Origin: Deltaproteobacteria bacterium
GTDB lineage: Bacteria; Desulfobacterota; Binatia; UBA12015
Assembly (NCBI GenBank): GCA_029262355.1
Contig: JAJCZO010000262.1
Coordinates: 1-34,782 of the forward strand
Reading direction: 5' to 3'
Length of the DNA: 34,782 bases
The notes below the pieces were generated by a model, which made no database searches, was not told the origin of the DNA, and was given only the letters and a program-made list of their open reading frames with translations. Shown here in pieces: positions 8,033 through 15,414 of the stretch; within the stretch, counting starts at the first letter, position 1; each line of letters starts with the position of its first letter. The position numbers were made by a program, and so were the translations under genes.

Positions 8033-8061
8033 AGTGTACCTGTAAGCGACTGCATTGCCTA
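8033..8061 (-). promoter_or_regulatory. Weak candidate promoter for ctpA operon
   Basis: On the minus strand TAGGCA (8056-8061) and TACACT (8033-8038) are 17 bases apart, each matching four of six consensus bases, in the 135-base gap before ctpA. A five-base GC hairpin (8089-8104) just upstream could end the ftsX-envC transcript but has no T run. Supported by pattern and position only. Confidence 0.28.
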
Positions 8062-8119
8062 CTGGAAGCCACGAAGTGGGCTCTCGGAGGGGAAGAGAAT
8101 CCCCCGGTTGCGCAGTGCT

Positions 8120-9655
8120 TTAGCCTTTTGGAGCGTTCGCGACCCAACCCAGTGGGTCTACGGCATGACCGCGGTGCCGGACCGAGAAATACAGCAGCCC
8201 GGGCCGCGCGCGGGCGACCGTCTGGCCCGCACCGACCTTCTCGCCCACCTCGACGATAGACGAGCCGATCTTCGCATAGACGCTGTAGGTCCTACGCCCA
8301 TGATCGATGACGACGACCGACCCCGAGCCCGGGAGCTCGCCCGAATACGCCACCCGGCCCGGCGCAGTGGCCCGTACCGACTCGCCACCGCGGGTCCGCA
8401 GCGCAATGCCATTGCGATAGCCCGCGGTACCCGGCTGCCGGCCCGCCTGCCCGTAGCGAACGGCGACATCGCCCTGTACCGGACTCTGCCTGGGCTTGAT
8501 CGGGGGTCCGAGCAGCCGGGTCGACCGCAGCACCCCGCGCAGCCGCTGGCGTTCCGCAACCAGCGCCGAGCAGCGCTCCTCCCCCTCGCCGAGCGCCGCC
8601 ACGTCCTGCGCGCGCTTGGCCGCGGCAAGCCGCAGGAGTGCCTCGTCGGCGTTCGCGGCGGCAACGACGCCGTGGAGCTCGGTGGCCGCGATTCCTTTGC
8701 GCGCGACGTGCACAGCGCGTCGACACACGGCCAGATCCCGAGAGAGAGCGCGCAGGATGTCCGCGTCTCGAACGGGGCCGTGCTGCGGACCGCGCGGAGG
8801 TGGGGCCCCGGTCGCATGGCCGACGGGAACGCCGACCAGTGCGACGACGAGCCCCGCCAGCACCGTGGCTCGAGCCGCCCGCGCAACGGCTCGCCGCGCC
8901 GAGCCGAAGGCGAGGCCCAGCGTTCCGAGGAAAAGCGCCGACAGGCCCGCCAACTCCCACCACACCGGGAGCGTCGCCGCTCGGATGCCCGCACGGACCA
9001 CGAACGCCGTAACCGCGAACGACGCCAGACCGCCGGCCAGGGCAACGCCACCGACCGCGAGACCGAGAGGCCCCCACAGGCCTTCGGCCTCGACGCCGAG
9101 AAGGACGCGGACTCCGATCGTGTCCTGGCACTCGCGTCCTGCGGCGTGCGCGCATGCGACCACGGCCCACACGAACACGACGCAACCAAGCAACAGGAGC
9201 CCGGCACCTGCCACGGCGCCACGCACCACCCGCGATCGTGTGAACTCGGCCCGCGCCGACGCGTTCAAATCGATCACGTCGACGACGCCGTCGAGCGCAC
9301 GAAGATTCGGGCTCACATCGCCGCGGTCGGAAACGTGAACCTCCAGTACGACCAAATGATCCGGGCCGACGTCTCGTGTGCCTGCCCTGGCGAGGATCTC
9401 TCCCGCTCGCAACTGCGCCCGAACCTCGGCTCCGGCAACGACGGCGATGGCCTGGCCGACCGCATCTCCGTCGACCGCGCGCGCCACGACGTAGTATTCC
9501 GCGCCAGCCGGGATCTTCCCAAGATCGAGCTGCGCGTCCGCGAGCATGCCGGCTCCAAGACTCATCGCGCCCGCCGCGAGGAAGGTGATCGCGAACAGCA
9601 GCGCCAGCGACGAGCGCAGTCGATGCAGCGGGAGTGCACGCCATTCCAACTTCAA
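8120..9655 (-). CDS. FtsX-EnvC fusion: division permease with C-terminal degenerate LytM domain
   Basis: A 511-residue protein that joins two normally separate division genes. Residues 1-255 look like FtsX: a short cytoplasmic N-terminus, a membrane segment at 14-36, a periplasmic loop to about 145, then segments at 146-170, 193-221 and 232-252. A fifth hydrophobic stretch at 263-280, preceded by RRAVARAARA and followed by GHATGA, looks like a former signal peptide and would place the rest in the periplasm. Residues 295-375 form a short helical (coiled-coil) region and 395-508 a LytM/M23 fold (GRVAYSG, VVVIDHG, LLYFSVR, DPLGW). The zinc ligands are missing (YRNGIAL for HxGxD, LYFSVR for HxH), as in EnvC, so it should activate amidases, not cut peptidoglycan. 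The TTG at 9655 is preferred: GAGGGAG lies five bases before it and it follows the ftsE stop closely; the ATG at 9721 has no ribosome site. Confidence 0.75.
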   Translation of the reverse strand: MKLEWRALPLHRLRSSLALLFAITFLAAGAMSLGAGMLADAQLDLGKIPAGAEYYVVARAVDGDAVGQAIAVVAGAEVRAQLRAGEILARAGTRDVGPDHLVVLEVHVSDRGDVSPNLRALDGVVDVIDLNASARAEFTRSRVVRGAVAGAGLLLLGCVVFVWAVVACAHAAGRECQDTIGVRVLLGVEAEGLWGPLGLAVGGVALAGGLASFAVTAFVVRAGIRAATLPVWWELAGLSALFLGTLGLAFGSARRAVARAARATVLAGLVVALVGVPVGHATGAPPPRGPQHGPVRDADILRALSRDLAVCRRAVHVARKGIAATELHGVVAAANADEALLRLAAAKRAQDVAALGEGEERCSALVAERQRLRGVLRSTRLLGPPIKPRQSPVQGDVAVRYGQAGRQPGTAGYRNGIALRTRGGESVRATAPGRVAYSGELPGSGSVVVIDHGRRTYSVYAKIGSSIVEVGEKVGAGQTVARARPGLLYFSVRHRGHAVDPLGWVANAPKG

Positions 9656-9665
9656 GACGGCTCCC

Positions 9666-10349
9666 TCACGAGGCCTCCGAGGCGCGCTCGCCCTGAGAAT
9701 CCCACGCCACGCGGCCACCATCGAGAAACAGCACCCGGGCGTCTCCGAGACCGGGGAGCCCCGACTGCTGGCTCGCGAGGATCACCGTCGCGCCGCTCGC
9801 GGCCCGCTCGCGAAGGAGCCTGCCCACGAGGGCCTGCGCGGCCGGATCGAGACCCGCCGTTGGCTCGTCGGCGATCACGAGCTTCGCGTCCTCGCGGGCG
9901 AGCGCGCGGGCGAAACTGACGAGGCGACGCTGCCCGGACGACAGGGTGGACGCGAGGCAATCGGCCATCTCCTCACAACCGAATTGAACGAGCACCTCGC
10001 CGGCGCGCTCCTGCGCTTCCCCGCGCGGAACGCCCTGCACTTCGAGCGCCAGCGAAACGTTGTGAATGGCGGTTCGGTCCCCGATGAGCAATGGATTCTG
10101 CGGCACGACCGCCAGTCGACGCCGATGCGCCGCGAGAACATCGGCCGCCGTCGCGGCCAGGGGCAAGCCATCGACGGTGATCCAGCCGCGGGTGGGGGGC
10201 TCCAGACCGCACAGCAGGCGCAGCAGCACGGATTTTCCAGCTCCAGCAGCCCCGGCAATCACCGCGATCTCCCCGCCGAGCGAAAGAGTGACGTCGGAGA
10301 GAACCTCCCTCGCGCCGTACGCGCGTGCCACGTGAAAGAAGCGAACCAT
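9666..10349 (-). CDS. ftsE: Divergent FtsE-like ABC ATPase
   Basis: A 227-residue stand-alone ABC ATPase of FtsE size, placed directly before the FtsX-like gene. Walker A is GAAGAGKS at 33-40, the signature is LSSGQ at 136-140, and Walker B with catalytic Glu is LVIADEP (E162). The H-loop histidine normally found in the ATHD motif is replaced: the sequence reads LASQQSGL with Gln194 in that place. This is unusual for an active ATPase. FtsE with FtsX transmits ATP turnover in the cytoplasm to EnvC in the periplasm. Naming rests on size, neighbours and architecture; a LolD-like role is less likely. Confidence 0.72.
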   Translation of the reverse strand: MVRFFHVARAYGAREVLSDVTLSLGGEIAVIAGAAGAGKSVLLRLLCGLEPPTRGWITVDGLPLAATAADVLAAHRRRLAVVPQNPLLIGDRTAIHNVSLALEVQGVPRGEAQERAGEVLVQFGCEEMADCLASTLSSGQRRLVSFARALAREDAKLVIADEPTAGLDPAAQALVGRLLRERAASGATVILASQQSGLPGLGDARVLFLDGGRVAWDSQGERASEAS

Positions 10350-10486
10350 CGGTAGCTCGAAACCTCTCGCGAGGCTGCGCGCTCATAGCGTCCGACGCCG
10401 CCCGGAAGCAAACTCCTCCGCCCCTTCGACCACAAAACCCCCGCCTCCCCACTGACGAGTCGACCGGCCGGGCCGGGCTAGGTCAA

Positions 10487-10502
10487 GCCGGCAGTCGCCG
10501 GC
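10487..10502 (-). terminator. GC hairpin after the Lgt-like/TlpA gene
   Basis: Perfect six-base inverted repeat GCCGGC with a four-base loop, starting three bases past the stop at 10506 on the minus strand. There is no T tract, so it is a weak terminator candidate. The 156-base gap up to ftsE holds nothing else convincing apart from TTGACC at 10481-10486, which lacks a good -10 partner. Confidence 0.3.
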
Positions 10503-10505
10503 GCG

Positions 10506-11771
10506 TCAGTTCCCGTCGGGCCCGCGATCCCAACGCCCCTCGTCGATGAGCGTGCGAAGATCGCGCTCGACCTGTGGGTCGCTCCAGTCGCGCGGGCCGA
10601 TGTAGCGCGCGACCTGCTTGCCCTCGCGGTTGATGATGAACGTCTCCGGATAGCCGGTAATGCCGTACTGGCGGCCAACGGCCCCCGTCGGGTCGATCAG
10701 CACCGGGAACTCGATGTTCATCTCGTCGACGAACGCCTTCACCTTCGTCGCTTCATCGTCCTCGCTGAGAGCGAGCATGACGAAGCCCTCGCCCTCGAGC
10801 TTCTTCGCAAGACGCTGCATGGCCGGCATCTCTTCGCGGCACGGCGGACACCACGTCGTCCACAGGTTCAGGAAGACCACCTTGCCGCGGTGCTGCGACA
10901 GCCGCGCGGCCTGCCCCTTGAGATCCTGCACGACGAAGTCGGGAGCGGTCTTCGGCCCCGTACAGCCCAGCACGCAAACCGCGAGGAGCGCCGTCGCGGC
11001 CGGCGCAAGCGCAGCCGGCCGTCTCACCCACAAGAGCCCGATCGCCCCGGCCGCCATGCTCCCGATGCCGATCCACTGCGCTTCCGTCAGATCGAGCCAA
11101 AACCGTGGCTCGATACGTATGAATTCCACCGCAAAGCGCGCCAGACCGGTCAGGAGAAGGTACGCGAAGAACAGCGTGCCGGTTTGCTGTCGCGCCGGGT
11201 CACGCGAGATCTGCAGGAGCAGAACGAAGATGCCCGAGTACATCAGACTCTCGTACACGGGCGCGGGCTGGACCAGAACTCCCTCGGGGTAGTTCCAGCC
11301 GAAGATGGCTCGGGTGTAGGCCATCGCCCACGGCAGGTCGGAGACCTGGCCCCAGTCTCCATCTCCCGAGAGCTGACATCCAACCCGCCCGATCGCCTGA
11401 CCGAGGACGAGGCCGACCATGACGCAGTCTCCGACGGCCAACCACGGGAGGCTTCGGAGAAGCACGTACGCCGTCACGGACAGCGTTCCGCCGATCAACC
11501 CGCCGTACCAAACAAAGCCGGCGCCGGATACGATGAAGTCGATCGGGGACTGCAGAAACTGCCCCCAATCGTTGGCCGCGGATAGAATGCGCGATCCGAC
11601 GATCCCGCCGATGGCCGCCCACCATACGATCGACGCGGCATGGCGACGATCGAGCCCCCGCGCCTCGAGCTGGTTGCCGAGCACGGCACCGCCCGCGAGA
11701 AAGCCGAGAGCCAGCATCGCGCCAAAGCTGTAAAGCGCGATCGGCCCGAGTTGAAGCAGAACGGGAACCAT
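10506..11771 (-). CDS. Lgt-like membrane protein fused to TlpA-type thioredoxin domain
   Basis: A 421-residue fusion. Residues 1-250 are a polytopic protein of the prolipoprotein diacylglyceryl transferase (Lgt) family: YSFGAMLALGFLAGG, YGGLIGG at 89, GQAIGRVGCQLSGDGDWG around Arg129, and VEFIR near Arg219. The family's HGG histidine is a tyrosine (Y89) and the NGE-type motif reads SGDGD, so it is a variant form that may not be a classical transferase. Residues 251-270 read as a lipoprotein signal peptide ending in VLGC, with C270 in lipobox position. Residues 276-421 are a TlpA/ResA thioredoxin domain with W307-CPPC and the cis-proline in GYPETF, facing the periplasm. ATG 11771 starts the Lgt fold; the frame is open to 11876. 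No frameshift or stop is visible at the junction. Confidence 0.8.
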   Translation of the reverse strand: MVPVLLQLGPIALYSFGAMLALGFLAGGAVLGNQLEARGLDRRHAASIVWWAAIGGIVGSRILSAANDWGQFLQSPIDFIVSGAGFVWYGGLIGGTLSVTAYVLLRSLPWLAVGDCVMVGLVLGQAIGRVGCQLSGDGDWGQVSDLPWAMAYTRAIFGWNYPEGVLVQPAPVYESLMYSGIFVLLLQISRDPARQQTGTLFFAYLLLTGLARFAVEFIRIEPRFWLDLTEAQWIGIGSMAAGAIGLLWVRRPAALAPAATALLAVCVLGCTGPKTAPDFVVQDLKGQAARLSQHRGKVVFLNLWTTWCPPCREEMPAMQRLAKKLEGEGFVMLALSEDDEATKVKAFVDEMNIEFPVLIDPTGAVGRQYGITGYPETFIINREGKQVARYIGPRDWSDPQVERDLRTLIDEGRWDRGPDGN

Positions 11772-11858
11772 CGGTACGAGCCGCAGCCTATCGGAAGGAG
11801 AGCCGACTCGAAAGAGCCGTCCCGGCGACCCGATTTTGCGGCGGACGCGCTCGGGTGC

Positions 11859-11864
11859 ATTATC
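11859..11864 (-). promoter_or_regulatory. Possible -10 element in divergent gap
   Basis: The 98-base gap between the divergent Lgt-TlpA gene and the DUF1285-like gene holds GATAAT on the minus strand (five of six matches to a -10 box), but no -35 partner at 16-18 bases. It is the most AT-rich spot in the gap. It is weak evidence. Confidence 0.22.
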
Positions 11865-11869
11865 GACCC

Positions 11870-12340
11870 ATGGCACGAGCAGGCTTCTGGGCGATCGAGT
11901 CCAATACGATCCGCTTCGGTCGCGATGGGCGTTGGTATTCTGACGACGAAGAGATCGTGAACCCGAGGATCGCCCGGCTCTTTTCCCAGAGCGTCACGCT
12001 TGGCGACGACGGAGCCTGGTGGCTCGTCATCGGCGACGAGCGCGCCCGCATCGTGGTCGACGACACCCCCTTCGTCGTGCGCCGTGTCGACGGCTCACCG
12101 ACCGCCGGCTTCTCGATCGAACTGAACGATGGCACGACGGAGCCGCTGCCCGCCGGCACGCTTCGCGTGGGCGTCGACGACGTGCTGTACTGCGACGTGA
12201 AAGAGGGCGCGTACCGTGCGCGATTCCTGCGACCCGCGCAGGCCGAGCTGCTGAGCCATGCCCGTGAAGGCCAGGGCGGCTTCGTTCTTCCACTCCCGGG
12301 CGGCGAACAGGCCGAGCTCCGGAGCGTCCCCTCCGACTGA
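11870..12340 (+). CDS. DUF1285-like protein
   Basis: A 156-residue soluble protein. The N-terminal half follows the DUF1285 pattern: IRFGRDGRWYSDDEEIVNPR, then LFSQSVTLGDDGAWWLVIGD and RIVVDDTPFVV, a set of beta strands rich in Trp, Asp and Arg. The function of the family is unknown. The ATG at 11870 is used; an ATG five codons upstream (11855) is also possible, and neither has a clear ribosome site. trmL follows after four bases, so the two are probably one transcript. Family assignment is from memory of the pattern and is moderate. Confidence 0.62.
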   Translation: MARAGFWAIESNTIRFGRDGRWYSDDEEIVNPRIARLFSQSVTLGDDGAWWLVIGDERARIVVDDTPFVVRRVDGSPTAGFSIELNDGTTEPLPAGTLRVGVDDVLYCDVKEGAYRARFLRPAQAELLSHAREGQGGFVLPLPGGEQAELRSVPSD

Positions 12341-12344
12341 AGCC

Positions 12345-12794
12345 ATGCGCATCGCCCTCGTCGAACCCGAGATCCCGCAGAACACCGGCTCGGTTGCGCG
12401 CCTGTGTGCCGCGACCGGGACTCCCCTGCATCTCGTCGGCCGTCTCGGCTTCTCGCTCGAAGATCGGTACTTGAAACGGGCCGGCCTCGATTACTGGCCA
12501 TTCGTCGACCTTCACGTCCACGCAACGTGGCCGGAATTCGCGAAGACGATTCCGCGGGCACGTCGGTTCGCGTTCAGCGCCCACGGTGCCTCGTCGTACA
12601 CCCAGATCGCCTTCCGCGAAGACGACGTCCTGGTCTTCGGAGGCGAGAGCAGCGGCTTGCCGGATGACGTCCGCGCCGAACTCGCGCCGCTGCACTGCAT
12701 CCCGATGCCCGGGGAGGGCGTGCGCAGCTTGAACCTGGCGAATGCCGTATCCGTCGTTCTGTACGAAGCGCTCCGTCAACTCGGCCGGGTCTGA
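12345..12794 (+). CDS. trmL: tRNA (cytidine(34)-2'-O)-methyltransferase, SPOUT family
   Basis: TrmL 2'-O-methylates the wobble base of tRNA-Leu isoacceptors. The 149-residue protein begins MRIALVEPEIPQNTGSVAR, the TrmL N-terminus, and has the knot motifs VFGGESSGLPDDV and IPMPGEGVRSLNLANAVSVV that bind S-adenosylmethionine. Length is typical (about 150-160). The ATG at 12345 is preferred to one at 12258, which would add 29 residues inside the preceding gene. The last 19 bases overlap the end of the convergent O-antigen-ligase-like gene. Confidence 0.92.
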   Translation: MRIALVEPEIPQNTGSVARLCAATGTPLHLVGRLGFSLEDRYLKRAGLDYWPFVDLHVHATWPEFAKTIPRARRFAFSAHGASSYTQIAFREDDVLVFGGESSGLPDDVRAELAPLHCIPMPGEGVRSLNLANAVSVVLYEALRQLGRV

Positions 12795-14062
12795 GCCCAG
12801 TTCGCCCAGCCGTCCATCAGGCCCCAGGCAATCGCGAGAGGGAAGAGCAGTCGCTCATGGTAGAGCGGCATGTCGCCGACTCCGAGCCACAGGAAGACGA
12901 CCACCGTGGCCGCGAAGCCGCTGCCGACGCGACGGATGCGAGGGTCGGATTGTGAAGCGCGCAACGCGATCCACCCCACGCCGATCAGTCTCGAGAACAG
13001 CCACGCCGCGCACACCGCCCCGACGAGCCCTGCGCCCACCAACACGTCCACGTACATGTTGTGCGAGTGGTACAACCAGAGCCGAGTACCGAAGAGCTCT
13101 TCGTAGCGGGTCGGGAACACCACCTCGAGATTCTCGACGCCCCAACCGACGCCGAACATCCAGTTCTCTGCGAACAGGGTCAGCGATGCGTGGATGATTC
13201 GCAACCGCTGCCAGTCGGCCTCGGCGCGCCCGGAGGACAAGTACAAGATGACGCCAACGACCACGGCAGCCGCCCCGACACCCAGCAGCGCCACGCGAAC
13301 CGGGTGCCGACGAAGCCAGCTTGCGAGCAAGACGGTCGCACTGCCGACGAACAGCCCCACGATCGAGAGGCGCGAGAAGGTCATGAAGGCCCCCAGGAAG
13401 GCACACGTCACGTAGAGGGGAGCCATCTTGCGGGCGCTCTTGTCGTCGAGCGTGCCGATGAAGATCGGCGCCAGCAGCGCGAAAAAGCCCCCGAGCGTGT
13501 TCGGGTGCGCCGTCACCATCGTGTTCCGCAGCACCTCCCGGAACTGGAGGATCGCTGGATTGCGGTAGATCTCGACCGCGACGGTGAATACGACCAGAAC
13601 GCCCAGCCAGTGGAACAGCCAACGCCGCCCGTAGGCCGAGGCCGACAGGGAGCGCGCCCCGAAGAAGAGCCCTACGCTGAACCCGAAGATTCGCACGTCT
13701 GCCCACCGCCCCCCCGCGACCGCCACCGAGAGCCAGATAGCGGCGAAGAAGACCATCATGGGCACCGTGAGCGTGGAACGCGGCCGGGGCATTCCACGCG
13801 CGCCGAACCAGACGCCCAGCACCATGAGCACCGCGATGTTGCGAGAGAAGCTCCGGTAGCCGAACGAGATGTCGAACGGCAGCTCGAAGCGACTCAACAC
13901 CACCAGCGGCAGCTGCACACACAACAGCGCCAGAATGAGCGGACGCCACCAGTCCCGCGCGATCCGCCCCGCGACCCAGCCACTGTCTTCGGACCGGTCG
14001 AGACCGGCCTGGCGGCCGGCGGCTGGCGGCCTGCGTGCGGTCTCTTCTGAAGGAACGGTCAT
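12776..14062 (-). CDS. O-antigen ligase/polymerase family membrane protein (Wzy_C)
   Basis: A 428-residue protein with about eleven hydrophobic segments. The family marks of WaaL/Wzy are visible: VTAHPNTLGGFFALLAPI in a central loop, then a long periplasmic loop with FGVGWGVENLEVVFP and YHSHNMYVDVL, whose His residues are typical of the ligase site. Such proteins join or polymerise undecaprenyl-linked glycans at the outer face of the inner membrane. The ATG at 14062 follows an upstream in-frame ATG at 14176 that would add 38 residues of unlikely Cys-rich sequence overlapping the preceding gene. Ligase and polymerase cannot be told apart here. It is convergent with trmL. Confidence 0.82.
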   Translation of the reverse strand: MTVPSEETARRPPAAGRQAGLDRSEDSGWVAGRIARDWWRPLILALLCVQLPLVVLSRFELPFDISFGYRSFSRNIAVLMVLGVWFGARGMPRPRSTLTVPMMVFFAAIWLSVAVAGGRWADVRIFGFSVGLFFGARSLSASAYGRRWLFHWLGVLVVFTVAVEIYRNPAILQFREVLRNTMVTAHPNTLGGFFALLAPIFIGTLDDKSARKMAPLYVTCAFLGAFMTFSRLSIVGLFVGSATVLLASWLRRHPVRVALLGVGAAAVVVGVILYLSSGRAEADWQRLRIIHASLTLFAENWMFGVGWGVENLEVVFPTRYEELFGTRLWLYHSHNMYVDVLVGAGLVGAVCAAWLFSRLIGVGWIALRASQSDPRIRRVGSGFAATVVVFLWLGVGDMPLYHERLLFPLAIAWGLMDGWANWAQTRPS

Positions 14063-14168
14063 CGGCACGAGAACGCTGAAGGTGTGAAAATCAGCCCCTG
14101 CAGACTCCTCGGAGCAACCTGCCCCACCGAAATAGCAACAGAGTGCCTTCAGGCAAGGAAATCCTGGG

Positions 14169-15068
14169 TCAGACACCCATGAGATGCCGAACCATCGCTC
14201 CCACCATGCCGGCTCTCGCCCCGAGCGACACTGGGGCCCGGGCCGCGATGCGCCCGTAGTGGCGCAATTGACGCAGATCCGGCTTGGCGATCTGGGCGAA
14301 CTCCTCGTGCGCGCGCCCGGCGAGGCCGGCGAGACCCAGGCGCGCCTGCAGATCGACGAGCAATCGGCCCAGCGCCGCCTCTCGCTCGGCCTCGTAGGCG
14401 GCGTTGAACTCCCGACCGTACCAATGATTGTCGCGGTGGATGCGATAGCCGACGAGCGGCGCCGCCGAGTAGTGCTTTCTCGCCCCCGCCAGCGCCGTGC
14501 CGAACAGCAGACAATCGTCTGCCCGGGTGCGCCAGTCCTCGAGGCGTGCCAACGGCAAGAAACGCTCGAGCACGGAACGTCGCATGGACAGCGTCGACGT
14601 CGGAGAAACCCAGAGCTTGGTCAAACTCCGCGTCAGAGCCAGAACCGCCGAGTACCCCAGATCGCGGTCCTCGGAGGAGCGCCGGACGCGACGCTCCTCG
14701 CGCCCGAACGTGCGGTAGGCCGAGACCACTGCGTGGCACTCCGGCCGAGCGTGGTACATCTCGCGAAGCGTCGCCAGGTACGCCGGGTCGTACACATCGT
14801 CGGCATCCAGGAAGCAAACGAGGTCTCCCGTCGACGCCGCGAATCCGCAGTTGAAGCAGGAGAGCTGTCCCGCGTTCTCTTTTTCGACGACGACCACACG
14901 CGATTCACCGCCGAACTCGGCTCGAAGCTTGGCTACGGAATCGTCGGTGGAGCCGTCGTCCACGACGATGATCTCATCGAAGAGATGCGTCTGGTCGAGG
15001 GCGCTCCGGACCGCCTCAACGACGTAGAGCGCGTAGTTGTAGTTGTTGACGAGGCAGCTCGTACGCAT
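14169..15068 (-). CDS. Family 2 glycosyltransferase
   Basis: A 299-residue GT-A-fold enzyme. It begins MRTSCLVNNYNYALYVVEAV, the classical start of GT2 enzymes, then VVDDGSTDDSV and the metal/nucleotide-sugar DxD motif as FLDADDVYDP. No membrane segment is obvious, so it would act on the cytoplasmic side. The start could also be the ATG at 15095, nine residues upstream; neither has a Shine-Dalgarno site, and 15068 fits the family better. It lies between the O-antigen-ligase-like gene and the small Cys-rich gene and probably builds the same glycan. Confidence 0.85.
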   Translation of the reverse strand: MRTSCLVNNYNYALYVVEAVRSALDQTHLFDEIIVVDDGSTDDSVAKLRAEFGGESRVVVVEKENAGQLSCFNCGFAASTGDLVCFLDADDVYDPAYLATLREMYHARPECHAVVSAYRTFGREERRVRRSSEDRDLGYSAVLALTRSLTKLWVSPTSTLSMRRSVLERFLPLARLEDWRTRADDCLLFGTALAGARKHYSAAPLVGYRIHRDNHWYGREFNAAYEAEREAALGRLLVDLQARLGLAGLAGRAHEEFAQIAKPDLRQLRHYGRIAARAPVSLGARAGMVGAMVRHLMGV

Positions 15069-15114
15069 CGGGTGGCCGGACTTTGCCGGCTCCATCCAGA
15101 GCGACCCAACTGTG

Positions 15115-15414
15115 TCACCGTCGGGCGCCGCAGCCCCCGCTCGCACAGCCCGTCGCGCAACCTCCGGCGAGGGGGTCCCAAGCGTCGTAACCCATCTCCG
15201 CGAGCGCCTGCTCGTCGACCCAATCGACGTGGCGCAGTGGACGATCGCAGTGCACGCACCCAAAACGTTCCCGAACGTCCGGAAGCACGTACGCGAGGAC
15301 CTCGTGCTCGCAGTGCGAGCACGGCCCGACGGGCACGCTCGCCGCGTCCGACAGCCGGCTCACGGATTCCCGCCCGGTATGAACTGCCGTCTCAGACATC
15401 TCGAGTCGAGTCAT
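15115..15414 (-). CDS. Small Cys-rich (zinc-ribbon-like) protein
   Basis: A 99-residue protein with two CxxC pairs (PCSHCEHEVL and FGCVHCDRPL) spaced like a zinc ribbon, and a second Cys cluster at the very C-terminus (GGCATGCASGGCGARR). No signal peptide is seen. It starts at 15414 in an ATGA overlap with the Mut7-C-like gene, which argues that both are real and act together. I do not recognise a named family; a metal-binding or nucleic-acid-binding role is a guess from the cysteines. Frames open further upstream belong to the neighbouring gene. Confidence 0.62.
   Translation of the reverse strand: MTRLEMSETAVHTGRESVSRLSDAASVPVGPCSHCEHEVLAYVLPDVRERFGCVHCDRPLRHVDWVDEQALAEMGYDAWDPLAGGCATGCASGGCGARR

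Noticed and set aside
7349..9919. 856-codon open frame on the plus strand
   Set aside because: It is antisense to ctpA, the ftsX-envC fusion and ftsE, all of which show conserved motifs. Its product is Arg/Asp/Pro-rich low complexity, as expected for the complement of high-GC genes.
13061..14050. 329-codon plus-strand frame
   Set aside because: Antisense to the O-antigen-ligase-like gene; composition is the mirror of its hydrophobic codons.
14149..14817. 222-codon second minus-strand frame over the GT2 gene
   Set aside because: Out-of-frame shadow of the glycosyltransferase, which has DDG and DxD motifs.
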